Shown: positions 38,567-46,028 of the stretch, one piece after another
Layout of the letters: each line of letters opens with the position of its first letter
Numbering within the stretch: position 1 is the stretch's first letter
Assembly (NCBI GenBank): GCA_024638305.1
Contig: JAHEKN010000009.1
Coordinates: 1-47,585, forward strand
Length of the DNA: 47,585 nt
From: Gemmatimonadota bacterium
GTDB lineage: Bacteria; Gemmatimonadota; Gemmatimonadetes; Longimicrobiales; Gaopeijiaceae
Reading direction: 5' to 3'
Program-made: the position numbers and the translations under genes
The notes under the pieces: generated by a model
What the model was told of the DNA's origin: nothing
Database searches by the model: none
What the model saw: the letters and a program-made list of their open reading frames with translations, nothing else

Positions 38567-38890
38567 CCGACCTGGTCGCGTCCTTCTAAAGGTGCTCCGG
38601 ACAAGCGCATACGGTCTCCGGTCGCGGAGCCGCCCGTATCGTCCGAAAGTTGACCGAAAGTGTACGCGGGGGCAACGAGCGCGTGGGCCGTCCGCAGGCG
38701 TCCGAGTCCCGGCCGCTCAAGGTCCTCGGCCCCTTCCCGAAGCGAGCCGATTGAGCGACCGTGGAGCACGGCGAGCGCCCGACCGCACGCTGCACGAGCC
38801 TTCGCACCCCTGGAGGACCGTCGAGGGGGGCGGATCGTCACATCGGCGGGCCCTTCGCCGCGACTCCCGCGACACCCACAGGAGCCCGAC
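38567..38890. other. Divergent intergenic region with a direct repeat
   Basis: A 324-bp gap between glmM (minus) and the PLP enzyme (plus). It contains CCGAAAGT twice, at 38643-38650 and 38654-38661, on the same face with an 11-bp period. A TTGACC (38650-38655) sits between and within the copies and could be a plus-strand -35 box, but no good -10 follows. I see no small gene or SAM riboswitch fold. Confidence 0.4.
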
Positions 38891-40051
38891 TTGGCCGACA
38901 CGACCCGAGAGCACCGCTTCGGCACCCGCGTGATCCACGCGGGGCAGGCGCCCGAGCCCGTCACCGGCGCCATCATGACCCCGATCTTCCAGACGTCGAC
39001 CTACGTCCAGCCCGAGCTGGGAAAGAACACGGGGTACGAGTACGCCCGGGTTCAGAACCCCACGCGTGAAGCATGGGAACGGAACGCGGCGTCACTGGAA
39101 AGCGGAACCGATGGCATCGCTTTTTCCAGCGGACTCGCTGCCATCGAGGCAGCGGTGCTCACCCTTTCGGCCGGGCACCACGTGGTCACCGAAGAGAACA
39201 CCTACGGCGGCACGACCCGCATGTTCAATCACGTGCTGTCGCGGCTCGGCATCGAGTTCACCTTCATCGACTCGCGTGACCCGGAGCAGATCCGCGCCGC
39301 CATGCGCGACAACACGCGGCTCGTGCACCTGGAAACGCCGTCCAACCCGCTGATGCGGCTCTGCGACGTGGCGGCCGCCGCCGAGATCGCCCACGCCGGC
39401 GGGGCTCGGCTGATGGTGGACAACACGTTCGCGACCCCGTACAACCAGCGTCCTCTCGAGCTGGGCGCGGACTTCGTGGCGCACTCGACGACCAAGTACC
39501 TGGGCGGCCATTCGGACGTGCTGGGTGGCATTCTGGTGGTGGCCGACGAGTCGCTCGCGGAGGATATCCGCTTCATCCGCAAGTCCACGGGCCCGGTGCC
39601 CGGGCCGATGGACTGCTGGCTCTGCCTGCGGGGGACCAAGACGCTCGAGGTGCGGATGGAGCGCCACAACGCCAACGGACAGCGGGTGGCCGAGTTCCTG
39701 GAGGCACACCCGAAGGTCACGCGGGTTCACTACCCCGGGCTGCCGTCCCATCCGCAGCACGCGTTGGCCAGCAGCCAGATGTCGGGCTACAGCGGCATGG
39801 TGTCCATTGAGCTCGAGTCACCGGCGGCCGTGAAGACGGTGGTCGAGGGAATGGACATCTTCCTGCTCGCGGAAAGCCTGGGAGGAGTCGAGTCCATGTC
39901 GAACGTGCCCTCGCTGATGACCCACGCGTCGGTTCCCCAGGACCGTCGCGAGGCCATGGGGATCACGGACTCGCTCATCCGGCTGTCGGTGGGCATCGAG
40001 GATCCCGACGACCTGATCGAAGACCTGGCTCAGGCGCTCGATGCGGTCTGA
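38891..40051 (+). CDS. Cys/Met-metabolism PLP-dependent enzyme (cystathionine synthase/lyase family)
   Basis: 386 residues from the TTG at 38891 (ACAGGAG upstream). The frame is open further upstream, but the family's N terminus begins here. PLP-lysine is Lys202 in HSTTKYLGGHSDVLGG; other markers are FSSGLAAIEA, YGGTTRMF, ETPSNPLM, VDNTFATPYNQRPLELGAD, and the C-terminal LAESLGGVESMSNVPSLMTHA and RLSVGIEDPDDLIEDL. These fit cystathionine gamma-lyase, gamma-synthase or beta-lyase, which cannot be separated by eye. Its stop is just before the ECF-type promoter of the next gene. Confidence 0.92.
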   Translation: MADTTREHRFGTRVIHAGQAPEPVTGAIMTPIFQTSTYVQPELGKNTGYEYARVQNPTREAWERNAASLESGTDGIAFSSGLAAIEAAVLTLSAGHHVVTEENTYGGTTRMFNHVLSRLGIEFTFIDSRDPEQIRAAMRDNTRLVHLETPSNPLMRLCDVAAAAEIAHAGGARLMVDNTFATPYNQRPLELGADFVAHSTTKYLGGHSDVLGGILVVADESLAEDIRFIRKSTGPVPGPMDCWLCLRGTKTLEVRMERHNANGQRVAEFLEAHPKVTRVHYPGLPSHPQHALASSQMSGYSGMVSIELESPAAVKTVVEGMDIFLLAESLGGVESMSNVPSLMTHASVPQDRREAMGITDSLIRLSVGIEDPDDLIEDLAQALDAV

Positions 40052-40058
40052 GTCGACT

Positions 40059-40084
40059 GAAACCGGGGCCCCGGAGCGGGCGTA
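40059..40084 (+). promoter_or_regulatory. ECF-type promoter in front of the M48 peptidase gene
   Basis: TGAAAC (40058-40063), 17 bp, then CGTA (40081-40084), ending 81 bp before the ATG at 40166. The boxes and spacing are the same as two copies near the ECF sigma gene at 44252 and 44993, and they match the SigW-type consensus. Confidence 0.65.
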
Positions 40085-40165
40085 CGGGCCCGCGACCACG
40101 GGGCGGGAACCGAGCGCATCGACCCGCTCGACCCCCGCCCCGAGCCACGCGAGGAGTGGATCACG

Positions 40166-41164
40166 ATGGACGACGTGAGCAACGGAGCATCGGACGACGC
40201 GAGGGCCCGGCGGATCCTGACCGACATCTCCCCGCGATCCTGGGAGCACCCGGCGGACCGGGCGGCGCTCGCGGCGCTCCGCAAGCTCCCCATGTTCGAC
40301 ACCGTCTTGAAGGCGCTCTTCGGGATCTTCGGCGAGAAGCCGGTGCGGCTGGCCTTCCAGGCCAACGCGGTGCAGGTGGGGCCCAACCAGTTCCCGCGGG
40401 TCTACGAGCTGTACCAGGAAGTCTGCCAGACGATGGACTCGGAGGAGTACGACCTGTTCATTGCGCAGGACCCCATCGTCAACGCGGGCGCCTACGGGAT
40501 GGACAGGCCCTTCATCATCGTCAACTCGGCGACGAAGATCCTGCTCGACGACCGCGAGCTGCAGTACATCCTGGGCCACGAGCTCGGGCACATCCAGAGC
40601 GGCCACGTGCTCTACCGCACGATGATGGTGCTCCTGATCGAGCTGGCCAAGCTCGGGTTTCCGATCGTCGGGCTGGCCGCCCGAGCCGTGCTGGTCGCGC
40701 TCATGGAGTGGTCGCGCAAGAGTGAGCTGTCCTGCGACCGGGCGGGCCTGCTGTCGCTCCAGGACCCGGACGTGGTGCTGAGCGCCATGCTCAAGATGGC
40801 CGGGGGTGGCCCTTGGAAGGACGACGAGACCAACGTGGGCCAGTTCATTCTACAGGCCGAGGCCTACCGCGAGAGCGACGACGTGGCCGACAGCGTGTTC
40901 AAGATCCTGAACCTCATGGCGCAGACCCACCCGTTCTGGGTGATCCGGGTCGCGGAGATCCGCACGTGGATCGAGTCGGGCGATTACGATCGCATCATCG
41001 GCGGGGAATACCAGCGCACGAGCGACCCCGATCCGGAATACCGGAGCGACCTGCGCAAGGCCGCCGACGCGTACAGGGAGGGAGCCAAGAGCCTCCTCGA
41101 CGACGTCGGGTCCGCCGCCAAGAAGATGGGCGCCTCGCTCATGGACACGATCCGGCGCCAGTGA
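40166..41164 (+). CDS. M48-family zinc metallopeptidase
   Basis: 332 residues with the HELGH zinc motif (138-142) and the downstream third ligand in SELSCDRAGLL. Two hydrophobic helices follow the HELGH motif (MMVLLIELAKLGFPIVGLAARAVLVAL), so the enzyme is probably membrane-attached with a cytoplasmic face, like HtpX-type proteases but with a different N terminus. Such proteases degrade damaged membrane proteins. It starts ATG with GAGGAG upstream. The C-terminal region (about 280-332) is amphipathic and Ala/Lys-rich. An ECF-type promoter upstream links it to the sigma factor at 44314. Confidence 0.88.
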   Translation: MDDVSNGASDDARARRILTDISPRSWEHPADRAALAALRKLPMFDTVLKALFGIFGEKPVRLAFQANAVQVGPNQFPRVYELYQEVCQTMDSEEYDLFIAQDPIVNAGAYGMDRPFIIVNSATKILLDDRELQYILGHELGHIQSGHVLYRTMMVLLIELAKLGFPIVGLAARAVLVALMEWSRKSELSCDRAGLLSLQDPDVVLSAMLKMAGGGPWKDDETNVGQFILQAEAYRESDDVADSVFKILNLMAQTHPFWVIRVAEIRTWIESGDYDRIIGGEYQRTSDPDPEYRSDLRKAADAYREGAKSLLDDVGSAAKKMGASLMDTIRRQ

Positions 41165-41219
41165 GGGTCGCGGCGCACGCGGAGGTCCGCACCGTCCGCC
41201 CGTTCGGTTGGACCCGCCC

Positions 41220-42509
41220 ATGAGGATCCTCGTGGTGGGGAACGGCGGACGCGAGCACGCGCTCCTCTGGAAACTCTCGCGCGACGACCCGTCGGCCGAG
41301 CTCTACGCCACGCGCCCGAACGGCGGCATGGCCGGCCTGGCCCGCGCGGTCCCGATCGCGCCCACGGACATCGAGGCGCTCGCCGGCTGGGCCCGGGCCG
41401 AGATCATCGATCTGGCGGTCATCGGCCCCGAGGTCCCGCTGGCCCAGGGGATCGCCGACCGGTTCGCCAAGTTCGGGACGCCGGTGTTCGGGCCGTCCGC
41501 GGCCGCCGCCCGCATCGAGTCGAGCAAGGCGTACGCGAAGGACCTGATGCGGGAGGCAGGCGTCCCGACCGCGGGCTACCGCACCTTCCGCGACCTCGAG
41601 GCGGCAGAGGGCCATCTGGTCGAGGTCGGGGCGCCCGTCGTGGTCAAAGCCTCGGGCCTCGCGGCCGGCAAGGGCGCCGTCGTCTGCGAGACGGTCGAGG
41701 AGGCGACCCTCGCCGTGAGATCCATGCTGGCGGATTTCCGGTTCGGCGAGGCCGGACGGGAGGTCGTGATCGAGGAGTTCATGGAGGGCGAGGAGCTTTC
41801 CGTCTTCGCCCTTACCGACGGAGAGAACGTCGTCACGCTGCTGCCCTCCCAGGACCACAAGCGGATCGGGGACGGCGACACGGGACCCAACACCGGCGGG
41901 ATGGGCGCCTACGGCCCCGTGTCGATTGCGACTGACGCGCTCCTGGGCGAGGTCCGCGACCTCGTGCTCCTCCCCACGCTGGCGGCGCTCGCGGCCGACG
42001 ACGCGCCCTTCCGGGGCCTCCTCTACGCCGGTCTCATGCTCACGGACGCGGGGCCCAAGGTCGTCGAGTTCAACTGCCGTTTCGGAGACCCGGAGACGCA
42101 GGTGGTGCTGCCGATGATGGCCTCGCCGCTCCTGCCGCTGCTGGTCCAGATCGCGAGCGGTGGCTCGATCGCGGGCATGACGGCGGCGGCGCGAGATGGA
42201 GCCGCCCTCACGACCGTCCTCGCCTCGGGCGGCTACCCGGGCTCATACGAGAAGGGCAAGCCGATCACGATTCCCGAGGACGTCGAAAGCGAGCATGTCC
42301 TCGTGTTCCACGCGGGCACGGCCATCTCCGACGGCGGCCTGGTGACGTCCGGCGGACGCGTGCTCGCGGTCACCGGAGTCGGCGCCACGCTACAGGAGGC
42401 CTCGGGCAAGAGCGTGGCGGCGGCCGAGCGCATCGGCTTCGAGGGGGCGACCTACCGCCGTGACATCGGGTGGCGCGAGTTCGCCCGGGCGGAAGCGGGA
42501 CGCCCGTAG
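41220..42509 (+). CDS. purD: Phosphoribosylamine-glycine ligase
   Basis: A 429-residue ATP-grasp enzyme catalysing the second step of purine synthesis. It begins MRILVVGNGGREHALLWKL, then GPEVPLAQGI, FGPSAAAARIESSKAYAK, and the ATP-grasp core VVKASGLAAGKGAVVC, SFALTD-like LSVFALTDGENVVTL, and GPNTGGMGAYGP. The metal-binding FNCRFGDPETQVVLP is intact. The ATG at 41220 gives the classical N terminus; an in-frame TTG lies 12 bp upstream. Confidence 0.97.
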   Translation: MRILVVGNGGREHALLWKLSRDDPSAELYATRPNGGMAGLARAVPIAPTDIEALAGWARAEIIDLAVIGPEVPLAQGIADRFAKFGTPVFGPSAAAARIESSKAYAKDLMREAGVPTAGYRTFRDLEAAEGHLVEVGAPVVVKASGLAAGKGAVVCETVEEATLAVRSMLADFRFGEAGREVVIEEFMEGEELSVFALTDGENVVTLLPSQDHKRIGDGDTGPNTGGMGAYGPVSIATDALLGEVRDLVLLPTLAALAADDAPFRGLLYAGLMLTDAGPKVVEFNCRFGDPETQVVLPMMASPLLPLLVQIASGGSIAGMTAAARDGAALTTVLASGGYPGSYEKGKPITIPEDVESEHVLVFHAGTAISDGGLVTSGGRVLAVTGVGATLQEASGKSVAAAERIGFEGATYRRDIGWREFARAEAGRP

Positions 42510-42522
42510 CCGGCGGCGACCG

Positions 42523-43341
42523 ATGCCGGAGCTCCCCGAGGTCGAGACGGTCGTCCGCACGCTCCGGGCACCGCTCGTGGGCCGGACCATCTCCCGCACG
42601 CAGGTTCGGAGGCCCGACGTGGTGTCCGGGGGAGCCCGGCGCCTCGCCCGGTCCCTCCACGGCCGGAGGATCGAGCTGGTCTCTCGGCGAGCCAAGAACA
42701 TTCTCGTGACCCTGGACGACGCCCGCCTGCTGCGCGTTCACCTGGGAATGACGGGCAAGCTGCTGTTCGTTCCCCGGGGCGCGCGCGGTTGGACGCCCCA
42801 CGCGTGCGTGCGGCTCCGGCTCGAGGGTGGCGGTAGCCTCGTCTACGACGACGTGCGCCGCTTCGGAGGGCTCGAGGTGCTGGACCCGGCCCAGTGGCGC
42901 GAGCGGGAACGGCGGCTCGGGCCGGAGCCGCTCGATCCCGCCTACGGTCCCGGAGACCTCCGCGCCGCGCTCCGCTCGTCCCGGTCCCCGATCCGCTCCT
43001 GGCTGCTCGACGGACGCCGCGTGGCCGGGGTGGGGAACATCTACGCGAACGAGGCGCTGTTCCTGGCGGGTGTCGTTCCCACCCGCCCCGCCCGCTCGCT
43101 GTCGGACGACGAGGTGGCCGCCCTGCACGCCGGCCTGCGCTCCACGCTTTCCAGGGCGGTGGAGCTGGGCGGCACGACCCTGCGCGATTACGTCGACGGG
43201 GACGGGAATCGAGGCCGCTTCGCGGAAAACCTGTCCGTGTACGGGCGCGAAGGGCTGCCCTGCCCCACCTGCGGGCGGGCGGTCGAGCGCCTGGTGTTCG
43301 GCGGCCGCTCCGCCTTCGCGTGCCCGGGGTGCCAGCGATGA
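42523..43341 (+). CDS. mutM: Formamidopyrimidine-DNA glycosylase
   Basis: A 272-residue bifunctional DNA glycosylase/AP lyase removing 8-oxoguanine. The mature N terminus PELPEVETV carries catalytic Pro and Glu, Lys58 lies in RRAKNIL, HLGMTGKL follows, and the H2TH region includes VAGVGNIYANEALF. The C-terminal zinc finger CPTCG...CPGCQR is complete. It starts ATG 13 bp after purD. Nei/endonuclease VIII is less likely because Lys58 and FCPGC-type spacing follow MutM. Confidence 0.96.
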   Translation: MPELPEVETVVRTLRAPLVGRTISRTQVRRPDVVSGGARRLARSLHGRRIELVSRRAKNILVTLDDARLLRVHLGMTGKLLFVPRGARGWTPHACVRLRLEGGGSLVYDDVRRFGGLEVLDPAQWRERERRLGPEPLDPAYGPGDLRAALRSSRSPIRSWLLDGRRVAGVGNIYANEALFLAGVVPTRPARSLSDDEVAALHAGLRSTLSRAVELGGTTLRDYVDGDGNRGRFAENLSVYGREGLPCPTCGRAVERLVFGGRSAFACPGCQR

Positions 43342-43393
43342 TCGCGAGCCGGGGGCCCGCCGGGCGGTCCGGCTCGGGCGAGGGCCCGAACGA

Positions 43394-44182
43394 CTACGCG
43401 ACCGCGGCCACGTGGATGGCGGCGATGCCCGCCGTGACGAGCGACCAGTCGGCGCTGGCGAACCCGGCGGCCTCCAGCCGAGCGGCCAGGTCCTCGGGGC
43501 CGGGGTGCTCGCGCACGGAGGCCGGTAGGTAGCTGTAGGCCCAGGGATGCCCGGAGACGATCCGACCCACCAGTGGTAGAATTCGCGTGAAGTAAAGCAT
43601 GTACCCAAAACGCACAAAACGATTTGGGGGAACCGTGAACTCGAGGATGACCAGCCGGGCCCCCGGGCGGAGCACGCGACGGAGCTCCCGGAACCCGCGG
43701 TCGAGATCGGAGAGGTTCCGCACGCCGAACCCCACCATCGCGCCGTCGAAGACGCCGTCGGCGAACGGCAGCCGGAGCGTGTCGGCGCAGGTCGGGAGGA
43801 TCGGCCGGCCCGCGAGCTTGGCTCGCCCCTCGCTCAACATGGGAAACGCGAAGTCGGACGCGATCACGCGCCCGCGAAATCCTTCGGTCTTGGCGACCTC
43901 GATCGCGAGGTCGAACGTACCGGCGCACGCGTCCAGGTAGCGACCGCCGGGCCGGCGCCCGACCCCGAGCGCACGCACCGCCTTCCGGCGCCAGCTCCGA
44001 TCGATGTTCAGGCTGAGCACGTGGTTCAGAAGGTCGTAGCGGGGCGCGATCTCCGAGAAGATCCGACGCACCTGACGCTCCCGCTCGGCGCCCTGCTCCG
44101 GGCGAGCACCCGCGGCGGTGCTGTCCGGGGCACCGGTGGGGGCACCGGGAGTCGTGGGGTGACCCCCTGCGTTTCCGGGCAT
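43394..44182 (-). CDS. menG: Demethylmenaquinone/ubiquinone methyltransferase
   Basis: A 262-residue UbiE/MenG SAM-dependent C-methyltransferase, the last step of menaquinone synthesis. Markers are VRRIFSEIAPRYDLLNHVLSLNID split at the core, RWRRKAV-like SWRRKAVRAL, motif I YLDACAGTFDLAIEVA, FGVRNLSDLDRGFREL-RVLRPGARLVILEF, and YSYLPASVREHPGPEDLAARL. The first 30 residues from the ATG at 44182 are low-complexity, so a later start is possible. It converges with mutM (52-bp gap) and diverges from the sigma gene. Confidence 0.92.
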   Translation of the reverse strand: MPGNAGGHPTTPGAPTGAPDSTAAGARPEQGAERERQVRRIFSEIAPRYDLLNHVLSLNIDRSWRRKAVRALGVGRRPGGRYLDACAGTFDLAIEVAKTEGFRGRVIASDFAFPMLSEGRAKLAGRPILPTCADTLRLPFADGVFDGAMVGFGVRNLSDLDRGFRELRRVLRPGARLVILEFTVPPNRFVRFGYMLYFTRILPLVGRIVSGHPWAYSYLPASVREHPGPEDLAARLEAAGFASADWSLVTAGIAAIHVAAVA

Positions 44183-44251
44183 GAGCGGTAGATTGATGGA
44201 GCGTCCAGGGCGAGCCCCGGACGTGCGTGAGCGGGCGTCCACGAACCCCCC

Positions 44252-44277
44252 GAAACCTCTCCGGTTCCCGGTGCGTA
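44252..44277 (+). promoter_or_regulatory. ECF-type promoter in front of the sigma gene
   Basis: CGAAAC (44251-44256), 17 bp, then CGTA (44274-44277), 36 bp before the ATG at 44314. Same boxes and spacing as the copies at 40059 and 44993, suggesting autoregulation by the sigma factor encoded immediately downstream. Confidence 0.7.
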
Positions 44278-44313
44278 GGTGCCGGGGGGGACGACCGCCA
44301 ACTCCCGGAGCCC

Positions 44314-44946
44314 ATGCAGGAACCTGAACGCGCGTCCGCCGGATACCCACCGGTAGTGGACTACACGCAGGTCTCGGATCGGCAGCTCGTCGAGCTCGCG
44401 CTCGAGGGACGCCAGTCCGCCTACCGTGAAGTGCTCGCGCGCTACGAGCGGCCGCTGTTTTCGCTGATCTACCGCATGGTCCGCGACCGCTCGCTCGCCG
44501 AGGATCTGGCGCAGGAAGCCTTCGTGAAGGCGTTCCAGGCCCTCGATCGCTACGATCCCAGCTACAAGTTCTCCAGTTGGATCTTCAAGATCGCCAACAA
44601 CCTCACGATCGATCACCTACGCAAGCGTCGTATCGACACCGTCTCCATGGATGGCTCCCCGCATGCCATGACGCCGGCCGACCAGGCGCAGACTCGGCTG
44701 GTGGTCAAGACGAGTGACGAATCCCCGCTGGAATACGTCCAGAACAGGGAGCTCGGGAGCTTGATCGAGTGCGCAATCGGCGAGCTGCGGCCGGAGTACC
44801 GCACGGCCGTGCTGCTTCGCCACGTGGAAGGATATGCCTACGACGAAATCGCGCAGATCATGGAGATTCCGCTCGGAACGGTGAAGACCTACCTGCACCG
44901 TGCCCGGGCGGAGCTCAAGGTGGTCCTGGCGGAGCAGGCCCGATGA
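44314..44946 (+). CDS. ECF-subfamily RNA polymerase sigma factor
   Basis: 210 residues with only regions 2 and 4. Region 2 (about 25-100) has DRQLVELALEGRQSAYREVL, ERPLFSLIYRMVRDRSLAEDLAQEAFVKAF and FSSWIFKIANNLTIDHLRKRR. Region 4 (about 150-205) has GELRPEYRTAVLLRHVEGYAYDEIA and IPLGTVKTYLHRARAEL, a typical ECF helix-turn-helix. The Met at 44314 is chosen for its GGAG upstream; GTG at 44356 is possible. The next gene encodes a zinc-finger anti-sigma factor, and ECF-type promoters lie in front of both. Confidence 0.95.
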   Translation: MQEPERASAGYPPVVDYTQVSDRQLVELALEGRQSAYREVLARYERPLFSLIYRMVRDRSLAEDLAQEAFVKAFQALDRYDPSYKFSSWIFKIANNLTIDHLRKRRIDTVSMDGSPHAMTPADQAQTRLVVKTSDESPLEYVQNRELGSLIECAIGELRPEYRTAVLLRHVEGYAYDEIAQIMEIPLGTVKTYLHRARAELKVVLAEQAR

Positions 44947-44992
44947 ACGGAGGAACTGCGAGGGGACGGGCCGTAGGAGGTCCGAGACAGTT

Positions 44993-45018
44993 GAAACTCT
45001 GGCCCCGGCGCGCGCGTA
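44993..45018 (+). promoter_or_regulatory. ECF-type promoter between sigma and anti-sigma genes
   Basis: TGAAAC (44992-44997), 17 bp, then CGTA (45015-45018), 50 bp before the anti-sigma ATG. Third copy of the motif. A short 37-codon frame (44943-45056) overlaps it and is probably not a gene. Confidence 0.6.
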
Positions 45019-45068
45019 GTGCGCGGGGGGCCGAAAGCGCCCGCAACCAAAGGTAGAGCGAGAAAGAA

Positions 45069-46028
45069 ATGTCGACCGACCACCTGTCCGCCGAGCAGCT
45101 CCAGGGTCTCCTGGAGGGCCGCGCCTCCGAGCAAGAGGCGGGGGCGCTCGCAGCGCACGTCGATTCCTGCGCTCGCTGCGCGCGGGAGATGGCGGCGCTC
45201 GGCGGGGTGTTCGAGGCGCTCTCGGGGCTCACGGCGCTCTCTCCGAGCGCAGGGTTCGCGGACAGGGTCATGAGCGTGGCCCTCCCGGCCAGCGACTTGG
45301 GAGCGGACCTGCTGGCCACCGGCCACGTGGCCCCTCAGTCGCTGCTCGAGTACCTGGACGCAGGCCTCACCCCGGCGGGGCACGCCGTGGTCGAGCGGCA
45401 CCTCGCAGCGTGTGCGCCCTGCCGCGCGGACGAGCGCGAGTGGTCGGTCCTGTTCCGCCAGCTCGGAGCATTGGACCGTTTCGCGCCGTCCGCGGAGTTC
45501 CGGGCCACGGTCCTGGCACAGTTGCCCGCTCCCAGCACGGATCTCGTCGCCCGCCGCCGGGTCCGGCCGGCCCGACTGGGACGGGGACTGATCCGAGCGG
45601 CCGGGGACTACGTGCGGGGGCAGGTGGCGCGGGTCCGCGACCTGGGGCGGGGCCGGTGGGCGGTGGTGGCCGGAGTGGGCACCGCCCCGGCCGTCGTCGC
45701 GGCCTCGATTGCCTGGGTGGTGCTCTCCCATCCGCTCGTGACCATGCGCGGGCTGGTCCAGTTCGCCTGGCTCCAGGCCACACAGTTGGTTGGCGCGCTC
45801 GCCGGGCCCTTCCTGGGCGGCGTCGTCGAGAGCGCCGCGACCTATCAGCTCTGGGCCCTGGCCCAGAGCCTCCTGAGCACGCCCGTGGTGGCGTTGCTCG
45901 GAGCGGCGGCGATGTGCGCCGTGCTCAGCGCTTCGGTCTGGGTCCTCTACCGGACGCTCGGACCGATCTACCGGAATCTGTTGCCCCTTCGACTGACGAG
46001 TGGGAGATATGCGAGGGCGAATGTCTAA
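45069..46028 (+). CDS. Membrane-anchored anti-sigma factor with two zinc-finger motifs
   Basis: 319 residues. Two separate ZAS-type HxxxCxxC motifs are visible: His30-Cys34-Cys37 (HVDSCARC) and His111-Cys115-Cys118 (HLAACAPC). The first probably holds the ECF sigma factor; the second, preceded by SLLEYLDAGLTPAGHAVVERHL, looks like a duplicated copy. The C-terminal half has two or three TM segments (about 195-215, 270-300), leaving a short tail. The gene follows the sigma gene by 120 bp and its stop overlaps the next gene's start. Confidence 0.88.
   Translation: MSTDHLSAEQLQGLLEGRASEQEAGALAAHVDSCARCAREMAALGGVFEALSGLTALSPSAGFADRVMSVALPASDLGADLLATGHVAPQSLLEYLDAGLTPAGHAVVERHLAACAPCRADEREWSVLFRQLGALDRFAPSAEFRATVLAQLPAPSTDLVARRRVRPARLGRGLIRAAGDYVRGQVARVRDLGRGRWAVVAGVGTAPAVVAASIAWVVLSHPLVTMRGLVQFAWLQATQLVGALAGPFLGGVVESAATYQLWALAQSLLSTPVVALLGAAAMCAVLSASVWVLYRTLGPIYRNLLPLRLTSGRYARANV

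Noticed and set aside
38662..38890. SAM riboswitch upstream of the Cys/Met-metabolism gene
   Set aside because: No conserved SAM-I or SAM-II core or terminator stem could be identified.
44943..45056. 37-codon gene directly after the sigma factor (ATGA overlap)
   Set aside because: It is Arg/Gly-rich, spans the ECF-type promoter, has no family pattern and is most likely chance.
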